A stretch of DNA of 64,000 bases from Paenibacillus sp. MZ04-78.2 (GCF_024213375.1 NZ_JANAVJ010000002.1:1-64000); one strand, 5' to 3'. Counted from the stretch's first letter, positions 39,523-49,307 are shown. The notes: generated by a model not told the origin, from the sequence alone. Made by a program: numbers and translations.

Positions 39523-40839
39523 ATGGAGAAAGCAAAACCGAAAAAGCTGCGGATCACGTTCCAAAGCGATATCGATGACTCGGCCTCAAAAGAAGAGCCT
39601 ACCACCGGCAGCGACAGCCCGAAAGCAGCGGACAAGGGCTCGAAAGGGGTCATCTGGGAATTTATCGCCATCGCCAGCGTACCGCTTGTACTGGTGCTTG
39701 GCAATTCGATGCTTGTACCTATTTTGCCGGATATGCAGGAACGCCTCGGGATTTCCAAATTCCAGAGCAGCTTGGTCATCACGTTGTTTTCCGTCACCGC
39801 AGGTCTCGTGATCCCGGTCGCCGGGTATTTGTCCGACCGGTTTTCTCGCAAAGCGATCATGATTCCTTCGTTGATTATTTACGGAGGGGCAGGAATCTTG
39901 GCGGGCTTGGGCGCCCTCTGGAATTCATATACCGTGATCATTATTGCACGGGCGATTCAAGGGCTGGGCGCGGCGGGAACCGCTCCAATTGCCATGGCGC
40001 TGGCCGGAGATTTGTATAAGGAAGGAATGGAGAGCAAGGCTCTGGGATTGACGGAAGCTTCGAACGGAGCAGGCAAAGTGGTCAGCCCGATTCTCGGCTC
40101 GCTGCTTGCATTAATCGTATGGTATGCCGCTTTTTTCGCTTTTCCGCTCTTCTGCTTGTTATCTTTGCTTGCCGTCATGTTTCTGCTGAAGGAGCCCAAG
40201 AAGGAGCAAGCCCCGCCGAAGCTCGGCGAGTACATGCGGAATATCGGCGCCATTTTGAAGCAAAAGGGGCGCTGGCTCATCACGTCGTTTTTTGCCGGCT
40301 CCATGGCTTTGTTCGTCTTATTCGGCGTCCTGTTTTATTTATCGGACATTCTGGAGGTCGCCCCTTATCATATCGATGGAGTGATGAAAGGGCTCGTCCT
40401 CGCCATTCCGCTGCTCGGCATGGTGGTCTCTTCCTATACAACCGGCTCGCTCATCAAAAAGAACGGCACTCTGATGCGGTGGCTCATCAATATCGGCCTT
40501 GTTCTCATGACCGTGTCGCTCGGTTTATGCATTTTGTTCTACAATAAAAGCATATATGTATTTATCGGCCTGCTGACTCTGAGCAGTATTGGGACCGGCA
40601 TGCTTCTGCCCTGCTTGAACACGATGATTACCGGCTCCGTCGAGCGGGAGCAGCGGGGCATGATCACGTCGTTATACAGCAGTCTGCGTTTTCTGGGCGT
40701 CGCCTTCGGCCCTCCGCTGTTCGGGTGGATGATGGACAAGTCCCATCAAATCGTGTTCATTACCGTTACGTCTTTGTCGCTTCTGACGTTAATTCTTGGC
40801 TTCTTCTTCATTAAACCGCAAGGGAAGATCGGAGGGTAA
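39523..40839 (+). CDS. MFS exporter
   Basis: 438 residues: a polar N-terminal tail of about 45 residues, then 12 membrane helices. The loop 2-3 motif A reads GYLSDRFSRKA, and helix 5 has GLTEASNGAGKVVSPILG, an antiporter motif C-like stretch typical of drug exporters. GSVEREQRGMITSLYSSLRF is a late loop. It is probably a proton-driven drug or metabolite exporter; the substrate is unknown. GGAGG lies before the ATG. Confidence 0.9.
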   Translation: MEKAKPKKLRITFQSDIDDSASKEEPTTGSDSPKAADKGSKGVIWEFIAIASVPLVLVLGNSMLVPILPDMQERLGISKFQSSLVITLFSVTAGLVIPVAGYLSDRFSRKAIMIPSLIIYGGAGILAGLGALWNSYTVIIIARAIQGLGAAGTAPIAMALAGDLYKEGMESKALGLTEASNGAGKVVSPILGSLLALIVWYAAFFAFPLFCLLSLLAVMFLLKEPKKEQAPPKLGEYMRNIGAILKQKGRWLITSFFAGSMALFVLFGVLFYLSDILEVAPYHIDGVMKGLVLAIPLLGMVVSSYTTGSLIKKNGTLMRWLINIGLVLMTVSLGLCILFYNKSIYVFIGLLTLSSIGTGMLLPCLNTMITGSVEREQRGMITSLYSSLRFLGVAFGPPLFGWMMDKSHQIVFITVTSLSLLTLILGFFFIKPQGKIGG

Positions 40840-40904
40840 AAGGAGCGGGAATACGAACAAATAGTGTATAATGGCGCAAAAGACAACGAAAGGCGCCATT
40901 TCCA

Positions 40905-41351
40905 ATGCATCGTTTGCAGATTCGAATTCACCGACATGCATGGTCCGAGATGATCGGCCACTGCCTGGAAGCAATGCCGCGCGAAGCGTGCGGCCTTCTT
41001 TTTGGCTGTCTGTCTACGTCAGGCATTCCAGCGGCCTTAAACTATGTGCCGATCGGCAACGCCGCGGCAAATCCGCTGCACAGCTTCGAGCTGCACCCGC
41101 AAGAGCTTGTCCGGGCCCTGTATGCCGCCAACGGAAAGCAAGAACTGGTAGGGATCGTTCATTCCCATCCTCACGCCGCTCCTTATCCATCGGATCAAGA
41201 CCTGGCTACCTTATGGCATACGATCCCCAGCCACTGGATCGTCTCACTGCGCGATCCGTCTTTGCCCGAGGTCAATGCCTTCGCCTTTCGGAAAAGGCGG
41301 CGGGAAAATTTTAGCCTTGAGGCGATTTCGTATGAAATCGTTATGGATTAA
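40905..41351 (+). CDS. M67-family JAMM metallopeptidase
   Basis: 148 residues. The JAMM motif is complete: VHSHPHAAPYPSDQD (His-x-His, Ser, Asp) with an upstream Glu in MPREACGLLFG. Bacterial members of this type remove C-terminal residues from sulfur-carrier proteins or cleave isopeptide bonds. No sulfur-carrier or E1-like gene lies nearby, so its substrate is open. Confidence 0.92.
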   Translation: MHRLQIRIHRHAWSEMIGHCLEAMPREACGLLFGCLSTSGIPAALNYVPIGNAAANPLHSFELHPQELVRALYAANGKQELVGIVHSHPHAAPYPSDQDLATLWHTIPSHWIVSLRDPSLPEVNAFAFRKRRRENFSLEAISYEIVMD

Positions 41352-41358
41352 CATGATT

Positions 41359-42093
41359 TTAATGATGGCTCAAATGCGCATACAAATCACCCAGCGTCTG
41401 CACGTCCTTCGACTTGATTTCGCGCATGAGCCTGGTCCACAGATGAGCCGTCATCCGTGCGTCCTCCAGCGCGTGATGGCGCTTCGTCACTTCGATGCCG
41501 TACAAGTCGAGCAGCGTGTCCAAATCGTATCTGTTCAGCTTCGGGTGAAGCCATTTAGCAATCATCATCGTATCGAGCAAACGGTGGCTCAAGTTGATTT
41601 TGGACGTCCGCCAGAGCGCCGCATTTAAAAAATGCTTGTCGTGACCGGAACCGTGAGCGACCAGCACCTTCTGCCGGACGAATTCCAAAAAGCCGCGCAG
41701 CGCGTGCAGCAAATCCGGCGCATCCGCTACCATCTCATTCGTAATCCCCGTTAGCTTTTCGATTTCCTCGGGAATGATTTTCTTCGGATGGACAAGGCTG
41801 TAGTAGGTGCTCTCTTCCTTGATTTCCGTCCCCGTGACGGATACAGCCCCGAATGAAATAATTTCATCCCCATTATACGGAGAGAAACCAGTCGTTTCCA
41901 AGTCGAAAACGACCAGTTCCACCGTGCTTAGAGAAATTTCATATAAGGAATTTTTGCGCTGTTCCTTCATGATGGAGCGGATAAAGGCTATTTGCTGCGC
42001 GCTTTGCGCATCGAACATCGACGTGATCGCCGGAGTGAGCCCGCCCATTTTATACAGATGCCACATCCGGCCGGTCGGCCGCATATCCTTCAT
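41359..42093 (-). CDS. DEDDh 3'-5' exonuclease, DnaQ/PolC type
   Basis: 244 residues. The exonuclease core (about 55-225) has FDLETTGFSP (Asp, Glu), LVAHGSGHDKHFL (Asp) and RHHALEDARMT (His, Asp). A 50-residue N-terminal helical region is extra. Its gene follows the DUF294 gene by 22 bases and ends 7 bases from the converging M67 gene. In similar operons in other bacteria the exonuclease is paired with DUF294; the role of the pair is not clear. Confidence 0.93.
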   Translation of the reverse strand: MKDMRPTGRMWHLYKMGGLTPAITSMFDAQSAQQIAFIRSIMKEQRKNSLYEISLSTVELVVFDLETTGFSPYNGDEIISFGAVSVTGTEIKEESTYYSLVHPKKIIPEEIEKLTGITNEMVADAPDLLHALRGFLEFVRQKVLVAHGSGHDKHFLNAALWRTSKINLSHRLLDTMMIAKWLHPKLNRYDLDTLLDLYGIEVTKRHHALEDARMTAHLWTRLMREIKSKDVQTLGDLYAHLSHH

Positions 42094-42115
42094 CAGCGAT
42101 CACCTAACCTTTTGT

Positions 42116-43183
42116 CTATCTCCTTGTGAATGCTTTTCTTGAATACTTCTGCAAATCCGCCCCGATGCGAAAACACTGCCTCAGCTCCGTCACCCGTTCT
42201 TTCGTCAACTGGTCTGCGGTCAACTTGCCGCGGGTCACATACCGGCCTTCCTCAATCTGATAAGGAGTCATCAAGCGCAGCTTCAATGCCAGCGTCAGGG
42301 CCTCCAGCCAGTCGTGGCCGTTCTCTTCCGAAACGTGTCCGCCTTCGATCAATGCCTTTATTCGCTCCTCCGTGGACGAACGGCGGACCCCTGATTCCAA
42401 CGCCAGCAAACGGATTCCATTGACTATCGGGATGTAGGCGCCGTACTTCACATCGACTCCGCCGGCATCTTCGCCATACCGTTCCCTGATCAATTGTCCG
42501 AACACACCAAGCGATACTTTATGATGCAGCGTATTACGCAGCATGTGCTCCAGAATGGCCGGACACGCCGCGGTATATCGATAGATTTCCTCGACAAGTG
42601 CGCGACCTAACGCTTCATCCCCGTACACTGTACGCGCATCGACCGTAATTAACAAATATCTCACACGCTCCCAGTCCGGCTCCTGCATCCAATCGTTGAC
42701 CATCCGACGGTAATCCTGAAGCGGCTTACGCCATTGCTCGTTAGTGCATAGGACTTGCCCGTGGCAAGGCGGGTAGCCGACCGTTTCCAAGCCTTCCGTA
42801 ATACGGGCCGCCAATTCGGCGAAGTAACGCTCCGCCTCCAGACGCTCATCCGCCGATGAAGGGTCCGCGTAGATCAAGCCGTTGTCTTGATCGCTCCACA
42901 ACGTCTGCTCTCCCCGCCCTCCGCTGCCGAACAGCAAGAACGCATAGGGCAGCGGTGCGCCTTTTCCCTGTTCTTCCTTCAACCGCTCCTCGGACAGCGC
43001 GATAACGCGACGGATTAACGCATCGTGGCAAGCGTTGACCTCCCGGTTCCATTCCAGCGCTTCACCAAAAAGGAGATGCCGCCCGAACTCCTCGTTAACT
43101 TGATCCCGAAGCCCCCTCAGCTTCTGTAAGCTCCGGACCCGGGACGTTTCCCATCGAAATCTTTCAAGTGCGAGACGGTCCAT
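42116..43183 (-). CDS. DUF294 nucleotidyltransferase (GlnD-like)
   Basis: 355 residues. The nucleotidyltransferase site is LLFGSGGRGEQTLWSDQDN, the GSxxRxE-SDxD pattern shared with GlnD uridylyltransferase. The C-terminal DUF294 helical domain runs over about 190-350. There is no CBS or cyclic-nucleotide domain, unlike many members. AAGGGG precedes the ATG. It starts 27 bases after amtB and is followed by the exonuclease. It may modify a PII-like or other partner; which one is not shown. Confidence 0.9.
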   Translation of the reverse strand: MDRLALERFRWETSRVRSLQKLRGLRDQVNEEFGRHLLFGEALEWNREVNACHDALIRRVIALSEERLKEEQGKGAPLPYAFLLFGSGGRGEQTLWSDQDNGLIYADPSSADERLEAERYFAELAARITEGLETVGYPPCHGQVLCTNEQWRKPLQDYRRMVNDWMQEPDWERVRYLLITVDARTVYGDEALGRALVEEIYRYTAACPAILEHMLRNTLHHKVSLGVFGQLIRERYGEDAGGVDVKYGAYIPIVNGIRLLALESGVRRSSTEERIKALIEGGHVSEENGHDWLEALTLALKLRLMTPYQIEEGRYVTRGKLTADQLTKERVTELRQCFRIGADLQKYSRKAFTRR

Positions 43184-43210
43184 GACGACATCCCCTTCTG
43201 CTTGTTCGCT

Positions 43211-44605
43211 CTAAACCGTAGTAACTGTGCTGCCATGCGCCGCTTTCTTCATTTGCTCCGGATACCCGTAAGTCCCGTGCTCGGATACATCCAGACCGAC
43301 GATTTCTTCTTCTTCCGTTACCCGAAGGCCGATCGTCACTTTGATCAAGTACAAAATAACGAAGGACAAAATCAAGACGAACAGGAAAGCGCCGAAAATA
43401 CCAAGCGCTTGCACGCCAAGCTGCTCCAAGCCGCCGCCGTAGAACAAACCGGCTTTCCCGACGCCTACTTTCGCGGCCAACTCCGGCGTTGCGAAAAATC
43501 CGGTAGACAACGTCCCCCAAATGCCTGCGATCCCGTGAACGGAGAAGGCGTAGACCGGGTCGTCGACGCCCGCTTTTTCAAACCATAGCGCCGTGAAGAA
43601 GGTCAGGATGCCGGAGACCGCCCCGATAATGACGGCGTCGCGCGGAGTAACGAAAGCGCAAGCCGCGGTAATGGCCACAAGGGCGGCCAACACGCCGTTC
43701 AGCATACTTGGAATATCGGCCTTGCCGAAGTACATCCAGGACACGACCATAGCCGCTACCGCGCCTGCCGCTGCCGCAAGATTCGTCGTTAAGGCGATGT
43801 AGCCGAAGAAGCCGTCGTTCATCGCGCTCAGCGTCGAGCCAGGGTTGAAGCCGAACCAGCCGATCCACAGAATGATCACACCGAGAACCGAGAGAACCTG
43901 GTTGTGCCCGGGGATCAAATTCGGCGTTTTATCCTTATTATATTTACCGATCCGCGGCTTAAGCAGCAGTGTGGCGACAAGCGCAGCCGTTGCGCCTTGC
44001 AAGTGAACAACCGTGGAGCCCGCAAAATCCTGCATTCCAATTTGAGCGAGCCAGCCTCCGCCCCATACCCAGTGAGCTACGATCGGATAAATGACGACCG
44101 TGAACAGCGTACCGAAGACGAAATAGACCGCCAGCTTGCCGCGTTCGGCAAAACCGCCCCAGGCAATCGCGAGCGATACCCCGGCGAAAGCCAACTGGAA
44201 CAGAAACTTGATAGTGATCGGTACGTCCGATGCCGATAACGAACCGAAAGCCGCTTTGGCTTGCTCCTCCGACCCGTCTACGAAGAAGCCGGTCGTCCCG
44301 AAGAAGCTGTTGCCGTCTCCGAAAGCGAAGCCGAAGCCGACGGCCCAGAAGGCGATCGCGCAAAGACCGAAAGTCAACACAGTCTTACCTGCGACGTGGC
44401 CGGCGTTTTTCATCCGGGTGGAACCCGCTTCCAGCAGCGCAAAGCCAGCTTGCATGAAGATGACCAGAATCGCTGCCAGCATAACCCATACCGCATCGAT
44501 TGCACCTTGAAGCTGGGCGGGCGTGGCTTCGCCCGCAGCGAATGCGAGGCTTGCAGGCAACAAAGCTGACATCATTACCACGGATAACAATAATTTTTTA
44601 ACCAA
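43211..44605 (-). CDS. amtB: Ammonium transporter AmtB
   Basis: About 464 residues: a signal-type first helix and eleven further membrane helices. Signature segments are MQAGFALLEAGSTRMKN, DFAGSTVVHLQGATAAL (with a pore His) and FSVHGIAGIWGTLSTG (second pore-region His). The cytoplasmic tail VTEEEEIVGLDVSEHGTYGY is the usual AmtB ending. The start is TTG at 44605 or GTG at 44614; AAGGA lies better for TTG. No glnK follows. No full GlnR/TnrA site was found upstream, though a TGTCA half-site lies at about 44663. Confidence 0.95.
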   Translation of the reverse strand: MVKKLLLSVVMMSALLPASLAFAAGEATPAQLQGAIDAVWVMLAAILVIFMQAGFALLEAGSTRMKNAGHVAGKTVLTFGLCAIAFWAVGFGFAFGDGNSFFGTTGFFVDGSEEQAKAAFGSLSASDVPITIKFLFQLAFAGVSLAIAWGGFAERGKLAVYFVFGTLFTVVIYPIVAHWVWGGGWLAQIGMQDFAGSTVVHLQGATAALVATLLLKPRIGKYNKDKTPNLIPGHNQVLSVLGVIILWIGWFGFNPGSTLSAMNDGFFGYIALTTNLAAAAGAVAAMVVSWMYFGKADIPSMLNGVLAALVAITAACAFVTPRDAVIIGAVSGILTFFTALWFEKAGVDDPVYAFSVHGIAGIWGTLSTGFFATPELAAKVGVGKAGLFYGGGLEQLGVQALGIFGAFLFVLILSFVILYLIKVTIGLRVTEEEEIVGLDVSEHGTYGYPEQMKKAAHGSTVTTV

Positions 44606-44853
44606 ACCGGTCACTTCCTTCTTTAATGTTAGTTTTTATAACGTTGCGAGAGATTAATATTGTCATTATATACACGAGAACCCGTTTTGACAATAGAATT
44701 TTCGTTCATGAACCATAACTAACGGAATATAATCTAACATATTTCCTGTGTAAAAGCACAACGTTTGACTGTATGGTTTGGATTCAGTATCATGAATACT
44801 AGAGCACCTATACCCAATATCTATATAAAAAAGAGGTGACATGAGATGGGGAG

Positions 44854-45285
44854 ATGAAGCTATACAAAATCGGCGAGTTGGCCCGTTTATCGGAGGTCAG
44901 TCCCAGAACGATCGATTATTATACGAAGCTCGGGCTGATTCAACCGGAGAAAAGATCCGATACCAATTATCGTTACTACAGTGATGAAACCTTAGCGCGT
45001 CTGAAACGTATTGAAAGTATGAAGAGGGAGAAGCATACCTTAGAGGAAATCAAGGCTAGCCTGTTGCAATGGAACAAAGTTAGCCAAGATGAAATAGTGA
45101 CAGATAAGCTGACATCGCTGCAGTTTTTACTTAAGCAGCTTGAGAAGGAAGCGAAGGAAGTCGGACCGATGCTTGAGAAGCTGAAGCCTTCGCAATTGAA
45201 GAACCTGAACAAAATTCTCACGCAGCCCACGGCTGCATGCATTGAGGCTTTATTGTTACTATTAGGTAAAGGCCCTCTTTCCTAA
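44854..45285 (+). CDS. MerR-family regulator
   Basis: 143 residues. The winged helix is at the N terminus (YKIGELARLSEVSPRTIDYY, then TKLGLIQPEK and YRYYSDE), followed by a long dimer helix (about 75-120) rich in Lys and Glu. There are no cysteine pairs for metal binding. It is followed 34 bases later by the YugP-like peptidase on the same strand, which it may control. The ribosome site is poor (GGGGAG touching ATG). Confidence 0.9.
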   Translation: MKLYKIGELARLSEVSPRTIDYYTKLGLIQPEKRSDTNYRYYSDETLARLKRIESMKREKHTLEEIKASLLQWNKVSQDEIVTDKLTSLQFLLKQLEKEAKEVGPMLEKLKPSQLKNLNKILTQPTAACIEALLLLLGKGPLS

Positions 45286-45319
45286 TCGAAACGATATTTA
45301 CAAACGGAGGAATGGATCG

Positions 45320-45997
45320 ATGCTTTTTCACCCTTTAGATGTTCTTATTATCGTTGCGTTCATACTTTCCATTTGGGCGCAGTTCCGGGTCAAAGGAACG
45401 TTCAACAAATGGTCCGAAGTGACCGTGCAATCCGGTATGACAGGGTACGAAGCGGCCCGCCGTATGCTGGACTCCAACGGATTGTATGACGTTCCGGTCG
45501 AGCCGATTCCCGGTGCGCTGACGGACCACTACGATCCGATCGCCCGCGCCGTGCGACTGTCGGAACCGGTATACTACGAGAGCACCATCTCGGCCGTATC
45601 GGTCGCTTGCCACGAGGTCGGTCACGCCATTCAGCATAAAGTGAATTACCCGATGCTCGTTGCCCGCCACCGGATGTTCCCGGTCGTGAACTTCGCTTCC
45701 GGCATTGCGCCGCTGCTCTTGATCGCAGGCTTTTTGTTCCAATGGACCGGATTGCTTGGGCTGGGGATTATTTTCTTCTCCGCCGCCGTCGCCTTCCAGC
45801 TTGTGACCTTGCCGGTAGAGTTTAACGCCAGCAATCGGGCCCGCGACTTGATGGTTGCCGAAGGCTTTATCACCAACGATGAAGAACGAGGCGTAGCCAA
45901 GGTACTTAACGCTGCTGCGCTTACTTATGTAGCTGCTGCACTGATCTCGCTGCTCTCGCTGATCAAGTACATTATGATTTTCACCAACCGCGATTAA
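45320..45997 (+). CDS. YugP-like zinc metallopeptidase, membrane protein
   Basis: 225 residues, with the zinc motif CHEVGHAIQH at about 98-107 between membrane helices (about 5-20, 127-145, 150-170, 200-220). VEFNASNRARDLMV after the third helix is the conserved family segment. YugP-type proteins are putative membrane-bound proteases with unknown substrates. GGAGG precedes ATG. Confidence 0.92.
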   Translation: MLFHPLDVLIIVAFILSIWAQFRVKGTFNKWSEVTVQSGMTGYEAARRMLDSNGLYDVPVEPIPGALTDHYDPIARAVRLSEPVYYESTISAVSVACHEVGHAIQHKVNYPMLVARHRMFPVVNFASGIAPLLLIAGFLFQWTGLLGLGIIFFSAAVAFQLVTLPVEFNASNRARDLMVAEGFITNDEERGVAKVLNAAALTYVAAALISLLSLIKYIMIFTNRD

Positions 45998-46016
45998 TGT
46001 TACAGCACTGTACACG

Positions 46017-46064
46017 AAAGCCGCCGGACCCACTTCTCCATGGAGTGATCCGGCGGCTTTTTTC
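46017..46064 (+). terminator. Terminator of the yugP-like gene
   Basis: AAGCCGCCGGA pairs with TCCGGCGGCTT, followed by T6. Confidence 0.9.
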
Positions 46065-46111
46065 ATGCGGTATTAACGCTCCTGCTACAAGGTTGTCGAT
46101 GAAGATACCAT

Positions 46112-47014
46112 TTAAGCCCGGGCAGTCTTTTTCTCGAAAAAGTCGATCAAAAATTTGCGGAACACTTCCGCCACGGGCGGAAGCTTTTCGCCGTTCCGGC
46201 GAATCAGCCCAATGCTGCGCGTAACGACCGGTTCCGTAATGCGCACTTTGGCCGGCTGAAGCTCGTTAATTTCCTTCAGCGCCATCTCCGGCAGCAGGCT
46301 GACACCCATGCCTGCCGCCACCAGCCCGCGGATCGTATCCGTCTCTTCCCCTTCAAATCCAATCTTGGGTGTAAAGCCCGCCTTCGCACAAGCTTCCAAT
46401 ACGATCGCGCGAAGCGAATACTCTTCGCTGAACATGACGAACGATTCGCTCCGGAGCTGCTCCAGCTTAATCGATTCGTTCCCCGATAACGCATGGCCTT
46501 CCGGCACGATGGCGTACAGCGCTTCCTCCAGCAGCACTTCACCAACGACGTGATTATGCTTCTCCGGAAAAGGTGAAATGAAAGCCAGATCGATTTCGCC
46601 TTTCATGAGGTCGCGGATCAAGCTGTTGTATGTCCCTTGACGCAGTCGGAACTTGACGTTCGGGTAATTTTTGCGGAAGCTGGCTACAACTGTCGGCAGC
46701 AAGTTAATACCGAGACTGTGGGGAAAACCGATCCGAATTTCGCCCCGCTCCGGATCAAGAAATTCGTGGAGTTCATCCACCGCGCGATCCAGATCGGTCA
46801 GGATGCCCTCCACACGCCTCAAAAACAGCTTTCCGACCGAAGTCAGCTGCAGATTGCGGCCCTTCTGCACAAACAATTGTACGCCAAGCTCTTCTTCCAG
46901 TTGATGGATTTGACGGCTGACCGCCGATTGCGCCACATGCATTTCTTCCGCTGCCTGGGTTACATGCTGTTTGCGCGCCACTTTCACAAAATACTGCAGC
47001 TGTCTCAGTTCCAA
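46112..47014 (-). CDS. LysR-family regulator
   Basis: 300 residues. N-terminal HTH: LRQLQYFVKVARKQHVTQAA and MHVAQSAVSRQIHQLEEELG. The effector domain covers about 90-295. The start is TTG at 47014, six bases after AGGAAG; upstream in-frame codons run to 47602 but cover the divergent tpx gene and are not coding. It is divergent from tpx with 129 bases between, so it may regulate tpx and itself; the signal is unknown. Confidence 0.93.
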   Translation of the reverse strand: MELRQLQYFVKVARKQHVTQAAEEMHVAQSAVSRQIHQLEEELGVQLFVQKGRNLQLTSVGKLFLRRVEGILTDLDRAVDELHEFLDPERGEIRIGFPHSLGINLLPTVVASFRKNYPNVKFRLRQGTYNSLIRDLMKGEIDLAFISPFPEKHNHVVGEVLLEEALYAIVPEGHALSGNESIKLEQLRSESFVMFSEEYSLRAIVLEACAKAGFTPKIGFEGEETDTIRGLVAAGMGVSLLPEMALKEINELQPAKVRITEPVVTRSIGLIRRNGEKLPPVAEVFRKFLIDFFEKKTARA

Positions 47015-47143
47015 TTCTCTTCCTTCCCCCTGTTTATCTTTAAAATTCTGCATTGCTATTGGACAAGTTCTCTTATAAAAGTTTATAATATATTTTGGTG
47101 AAATACCAATCATTCTCAAGCATATAAGGAGGCCCATGTACTC

Positions 47144-47647
47144 ATGGCAAAAGCGGCATTCAAAGGCAACCCGATTACCCTCATCGGAACGGAAGTTAAG
47201 CCAGGTGATAAAGCTCCCGATTTCACAGTCAACAAAAACTTGCTCGAAACCGCATCTCTTGCGGATTATGCCGGCAAAGTGAAGCTGATCAGCGTGGTGC
47301 CTTCTTTGGACACTGGCGTATGCGATGCGCAAACCCGCCGTTTCAATGAAGAAGCTGCCAAACTTGGCGACAATGTCGTTGTCCTGACGATCAGTGTGGA
47401 TCTTCCGTTCGCGCAATCCCGCTGGTGCGGCGCTGCGGGCATCGATAAAGTCGTAACGCTGTCCGATTACAAAAGCCGCTCGTTCGGCAAAGCGTACGGC
47501 GTGCTGATTGACGAACTGCAATTGCTGATGAGATCCACCTTCGTCATCGATGCGAACGATACCGTACAATACGTAGAATACCTCGGCGAAATGACAGAGC
47601 ACCCGAACTACGAAGCTGCGATCGAAGCAGTGAAAAAGCTCGTTTAA
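47144..47647 (+). CDS. tpx: Thiol peroxidase
   Basis: A 167-residue Tpx-class peroxiredoxin that reduces peroxides using thioredoxin. The peroxidatic Cys60 is in [12 protein letters not shown] and the resolving Cys95 in QSRWCGAAG. Length and residues are fully typical. AGGAGG is upstream. The divergent LysR gene is a candidate regulator. Confidence 0.96.
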   Translation: MAKAAFKGNPITLIGTEVKPGDKAPDFTVNKNLLETASLADYAGKVKLISVVPSLDTGVCDAQTRRFNEEAAKLGDNVVVLTISVDLPFAQSRWCGAAGIDKVVTLSDYKSRSFGKAYGVLIDELQLLMRSTFVIDANDTVQYVEYLGEMTEHPNYEAAIEAVKKLV

Positions 47648-47678
47648 TGTCGTTTCCGACCGTCAGTCATGACAAACA

Positions 47679-47719
47679 AAAAAACAGCGGGCAGCCACGG
47701 AGCTCCTCGCTGTTTTTTT
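47679..47719. terminator. Two-way terminator between tpx and the DUF1499-like gene
   Basis: AAAAAAACAGCG pairs with CGCTGTTTTTTT around an inner loop, with T runs on both strands. Confidence 0.85.
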
Positions 47720-48107
47720 AATCGTTTATTTTATAAGCGGCCAGCCGCTTGTCGATATGCTTATAGATATCAAGGATCGTCCTGTAGTTCGAACCGAGGT
47801 CTCCGAGCGAGCCGCGGGAAGCCGAATAAATATCGATCGCCGTCTTGAGCGGGTTAATGCCGAACATGGTAAGGGTAATATCCTGCGTGCGGCCGGTAAT
47901 GGTGCGCCGTTCCACTACGATTTCGCCAACATTCTTGACTTCGTGGAGAAGTTTGTAGCCGCTTAGCTTCTTGAACATGTTTACGACTTCGTCCCATGCC
48001 TGATCTTTGGAGATTTTATAGTATCGGGTCTTCAAAGCCGGGTCCTTAGCCTTCTCTCCTGTTGTTTCGTGGCTGCGAATGAGACCGATTAAGGTGCGCT
48101 TTAGCAA
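47718..48107 (-). CDS. DUF1499-like protein
   Basis: 129 residues, soluble. The C-terminal segment IDIYSASRGSLGDLGSNYRT fits the SaSRxGxsDLGxN motif of DUF1499, and the whole resembles that alpha/beta domain. No function is known. Ribosome site GGGAGGG precedes the ATG. It overlaps the terminator shared with tpx by its last bases. Confidence 0.7.
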   Translation of the reverse strand: MLKRTLIGLIRSHETTGEKAKDPALKTRYYKISKDQAWDEVVNMFKKLSGYKLLHEVKNVGEIVVERRTITGRTQDITLTMFGINPLKTAIDIYSASRGSLGDLGSNYRTILDIYKHIDKRLAAYKIND

Positions 48108-48320
48108 AGCCTTCCCTCCTCAATGAAGTGACAATCTATTCCGGTTAACACTATCTTTTATCATATCATTGTTTGCAGGGAAGAGAAAGAGCTAACGAAT
48201 AAAACCGTTCTTATTTTGTACAAAATTGATTTCTGCGATTCCCTTACTACCAGTATATGACCATGGAAGCCAGTTTATGATTCAAATCGCGGACAAATTT
48301 GCGACCACAGGTGCAGATAG

Positions 48321-48368
48321 AAAAACAGGACCTGCTGCCGCATATGCGCAGCTCAGGCCCTGTTGGTT
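48321..48368 (-). terminator. Terminator of the transaldolase gene
   Basis: On the minus strand AACAGGGCCTG pairs with CAGGTCCTGTT, followed by TTTTC. The remaining DNA between 48108 and 48408 shows no gene. Confidence 0.8.
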
Positions 48369-48408
48369 TACGTTAGACGAAAATAAGTTGTCCCATTCCG
48401 CTTTGTTT

Positions 48409-49065
48409 TTAGAATACGCTTTGGTTGGCGCCTTCCCAGTCTTTCAGGAAGCGTTCGATGCCCGCATCCGTTAACGGGTGCTTGATCATTTGTTGAATTA
48501 CTTTATATGGAACGGTCGCAATATCGGCTCCGAGGAGGGCCGCGTCGATCACGTGAGTCGTCGTGCGTACGCTTGCCGTAATAATTTCGGAGCTGATGTT
48601 ATGTACCTTGAACATTTCGCTGATTTCTTTAATCAAATTCATTCCGATTTGGTTAATATCGTCGAGACGTCCGACAAACGGGGAGACGTACGTAGCTCCG
48701 GCGTGTGCGGCCAGCAATGCTTGCGTCGAACTGAAAATAAGCGTGACGTTCGTTTTAATACCCATCTCGCTGAAACGTTTCGTCGCTTTCAGTCCTTCTT
48801 CCGTCATAGGAACTTTTACGACAATACCGTCGCCAAGAGCGGCCAGTTTTTTACCCTGTTCCACCATCTCGTCAGCTTCAAGGCTGATCACCTCGGCGCT
48901 GATCGGCAGGTTTCCGACGATCGAGATGATTTCCTTCACCGTTTCGAAGAAATCTTTTCCTTCCTTGGCAATGAGCGACGGGTTCGTCGTAACACCGGCG
49001 ATAACGCCGAGTTCATGTGCTTTGCGGATTTCTTCCACATTGGCTGTGTCGATAAAGAGCTTCAT
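48409..49065 (-). CDS. tal: Transaldolase, FSA/TalC type
   Basis: 218 residues, the short decameric class. Schiff-base Lys84 lies in IVVKVPMT. Other motifs are [24 protein letters not shown] and SPFVGRLDD. It moves a dihydroxyacetone unit between sugar phosphates in the pentose phosphate pathway, or acts as fructose-6-phosphate aldolase; sequence does not separate the two safely. The start at 49065 gives the family N terminus MKLFIDTA. The 6S RNA gene lies just upstream on the same strand. Confidence 0.94.
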   Translation of the reverse strand: MKLFIDTANVEEIRKAHELGVIAGVTTNPSLIAKEGKDFFETVKEIISIVGNLPISAEVISLEADEMVEQGKKLAALGDGIVVKVPMTEEGLKATKRFSEMGIKTNVTLIFSSTQALLAAHAGATYVSPFVGRLDDINQIGMNLIKEISEMFKVHNISSEIITASVRTTTHVIDAALLGADIATVPYKVIQQMIKHPLTDAGIERFLKDWEGANQSVF

Positions 49066-49112
49066 CTCCAACATCCCTCTCTTTTATTGTGAGCGCTGAC
49101 ATTTTAACGCAA

Positions 49113-49300
49113 CAAAAAAACCCGCATATGCCGTCCGATTTCGTGTTTCAAACCCGCTCTCGCAGGTGGGTGTCCGCAGAATCGGTTTTGAAGTCCCTTT
49201 TTGAGGGCATGACAGCCGCGATTCAATGTAGGTCTCCCAAGAAACAGTCATTGGTTCAAAACAACTGTAAAACCGAAACGCACATCGCAGGATTTTGTTG
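49113..49300 (-). ncRNA. ssrS: 6S RNA
   Basis: The minus strand carries a recognisable 6S RNA: CCTGCGATGTGC at the 5' side pairs with GCATATGCGGG at the 3' side, the central part has TTTCTTGGGAGACCTACAT and GGACACCCACCTGCG, and it ends in a T7 run. 6S RNA mimics an open promoter and binds the main sigma RNA polymerase in slow growth. It has a good promoter (49308-49336). Ends are approximate. It stops about 50 bases before the transaldolase start. Confidence 0.82.
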
Positions 49301-49307
49301 TATTCCT

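Noticed and set aside
44640-44720. GlnR/TnrA operator before amtB
   Set aside because: Only one TGTCA half-site; the second half at the required spacing is absent.
47015-47602. N-terminal extension of the LysR frame
   Set aside because: It covers the tpx gene and promoter on the other strand and has no LysR-type sequence; the TTG at 47014 fits the family start.
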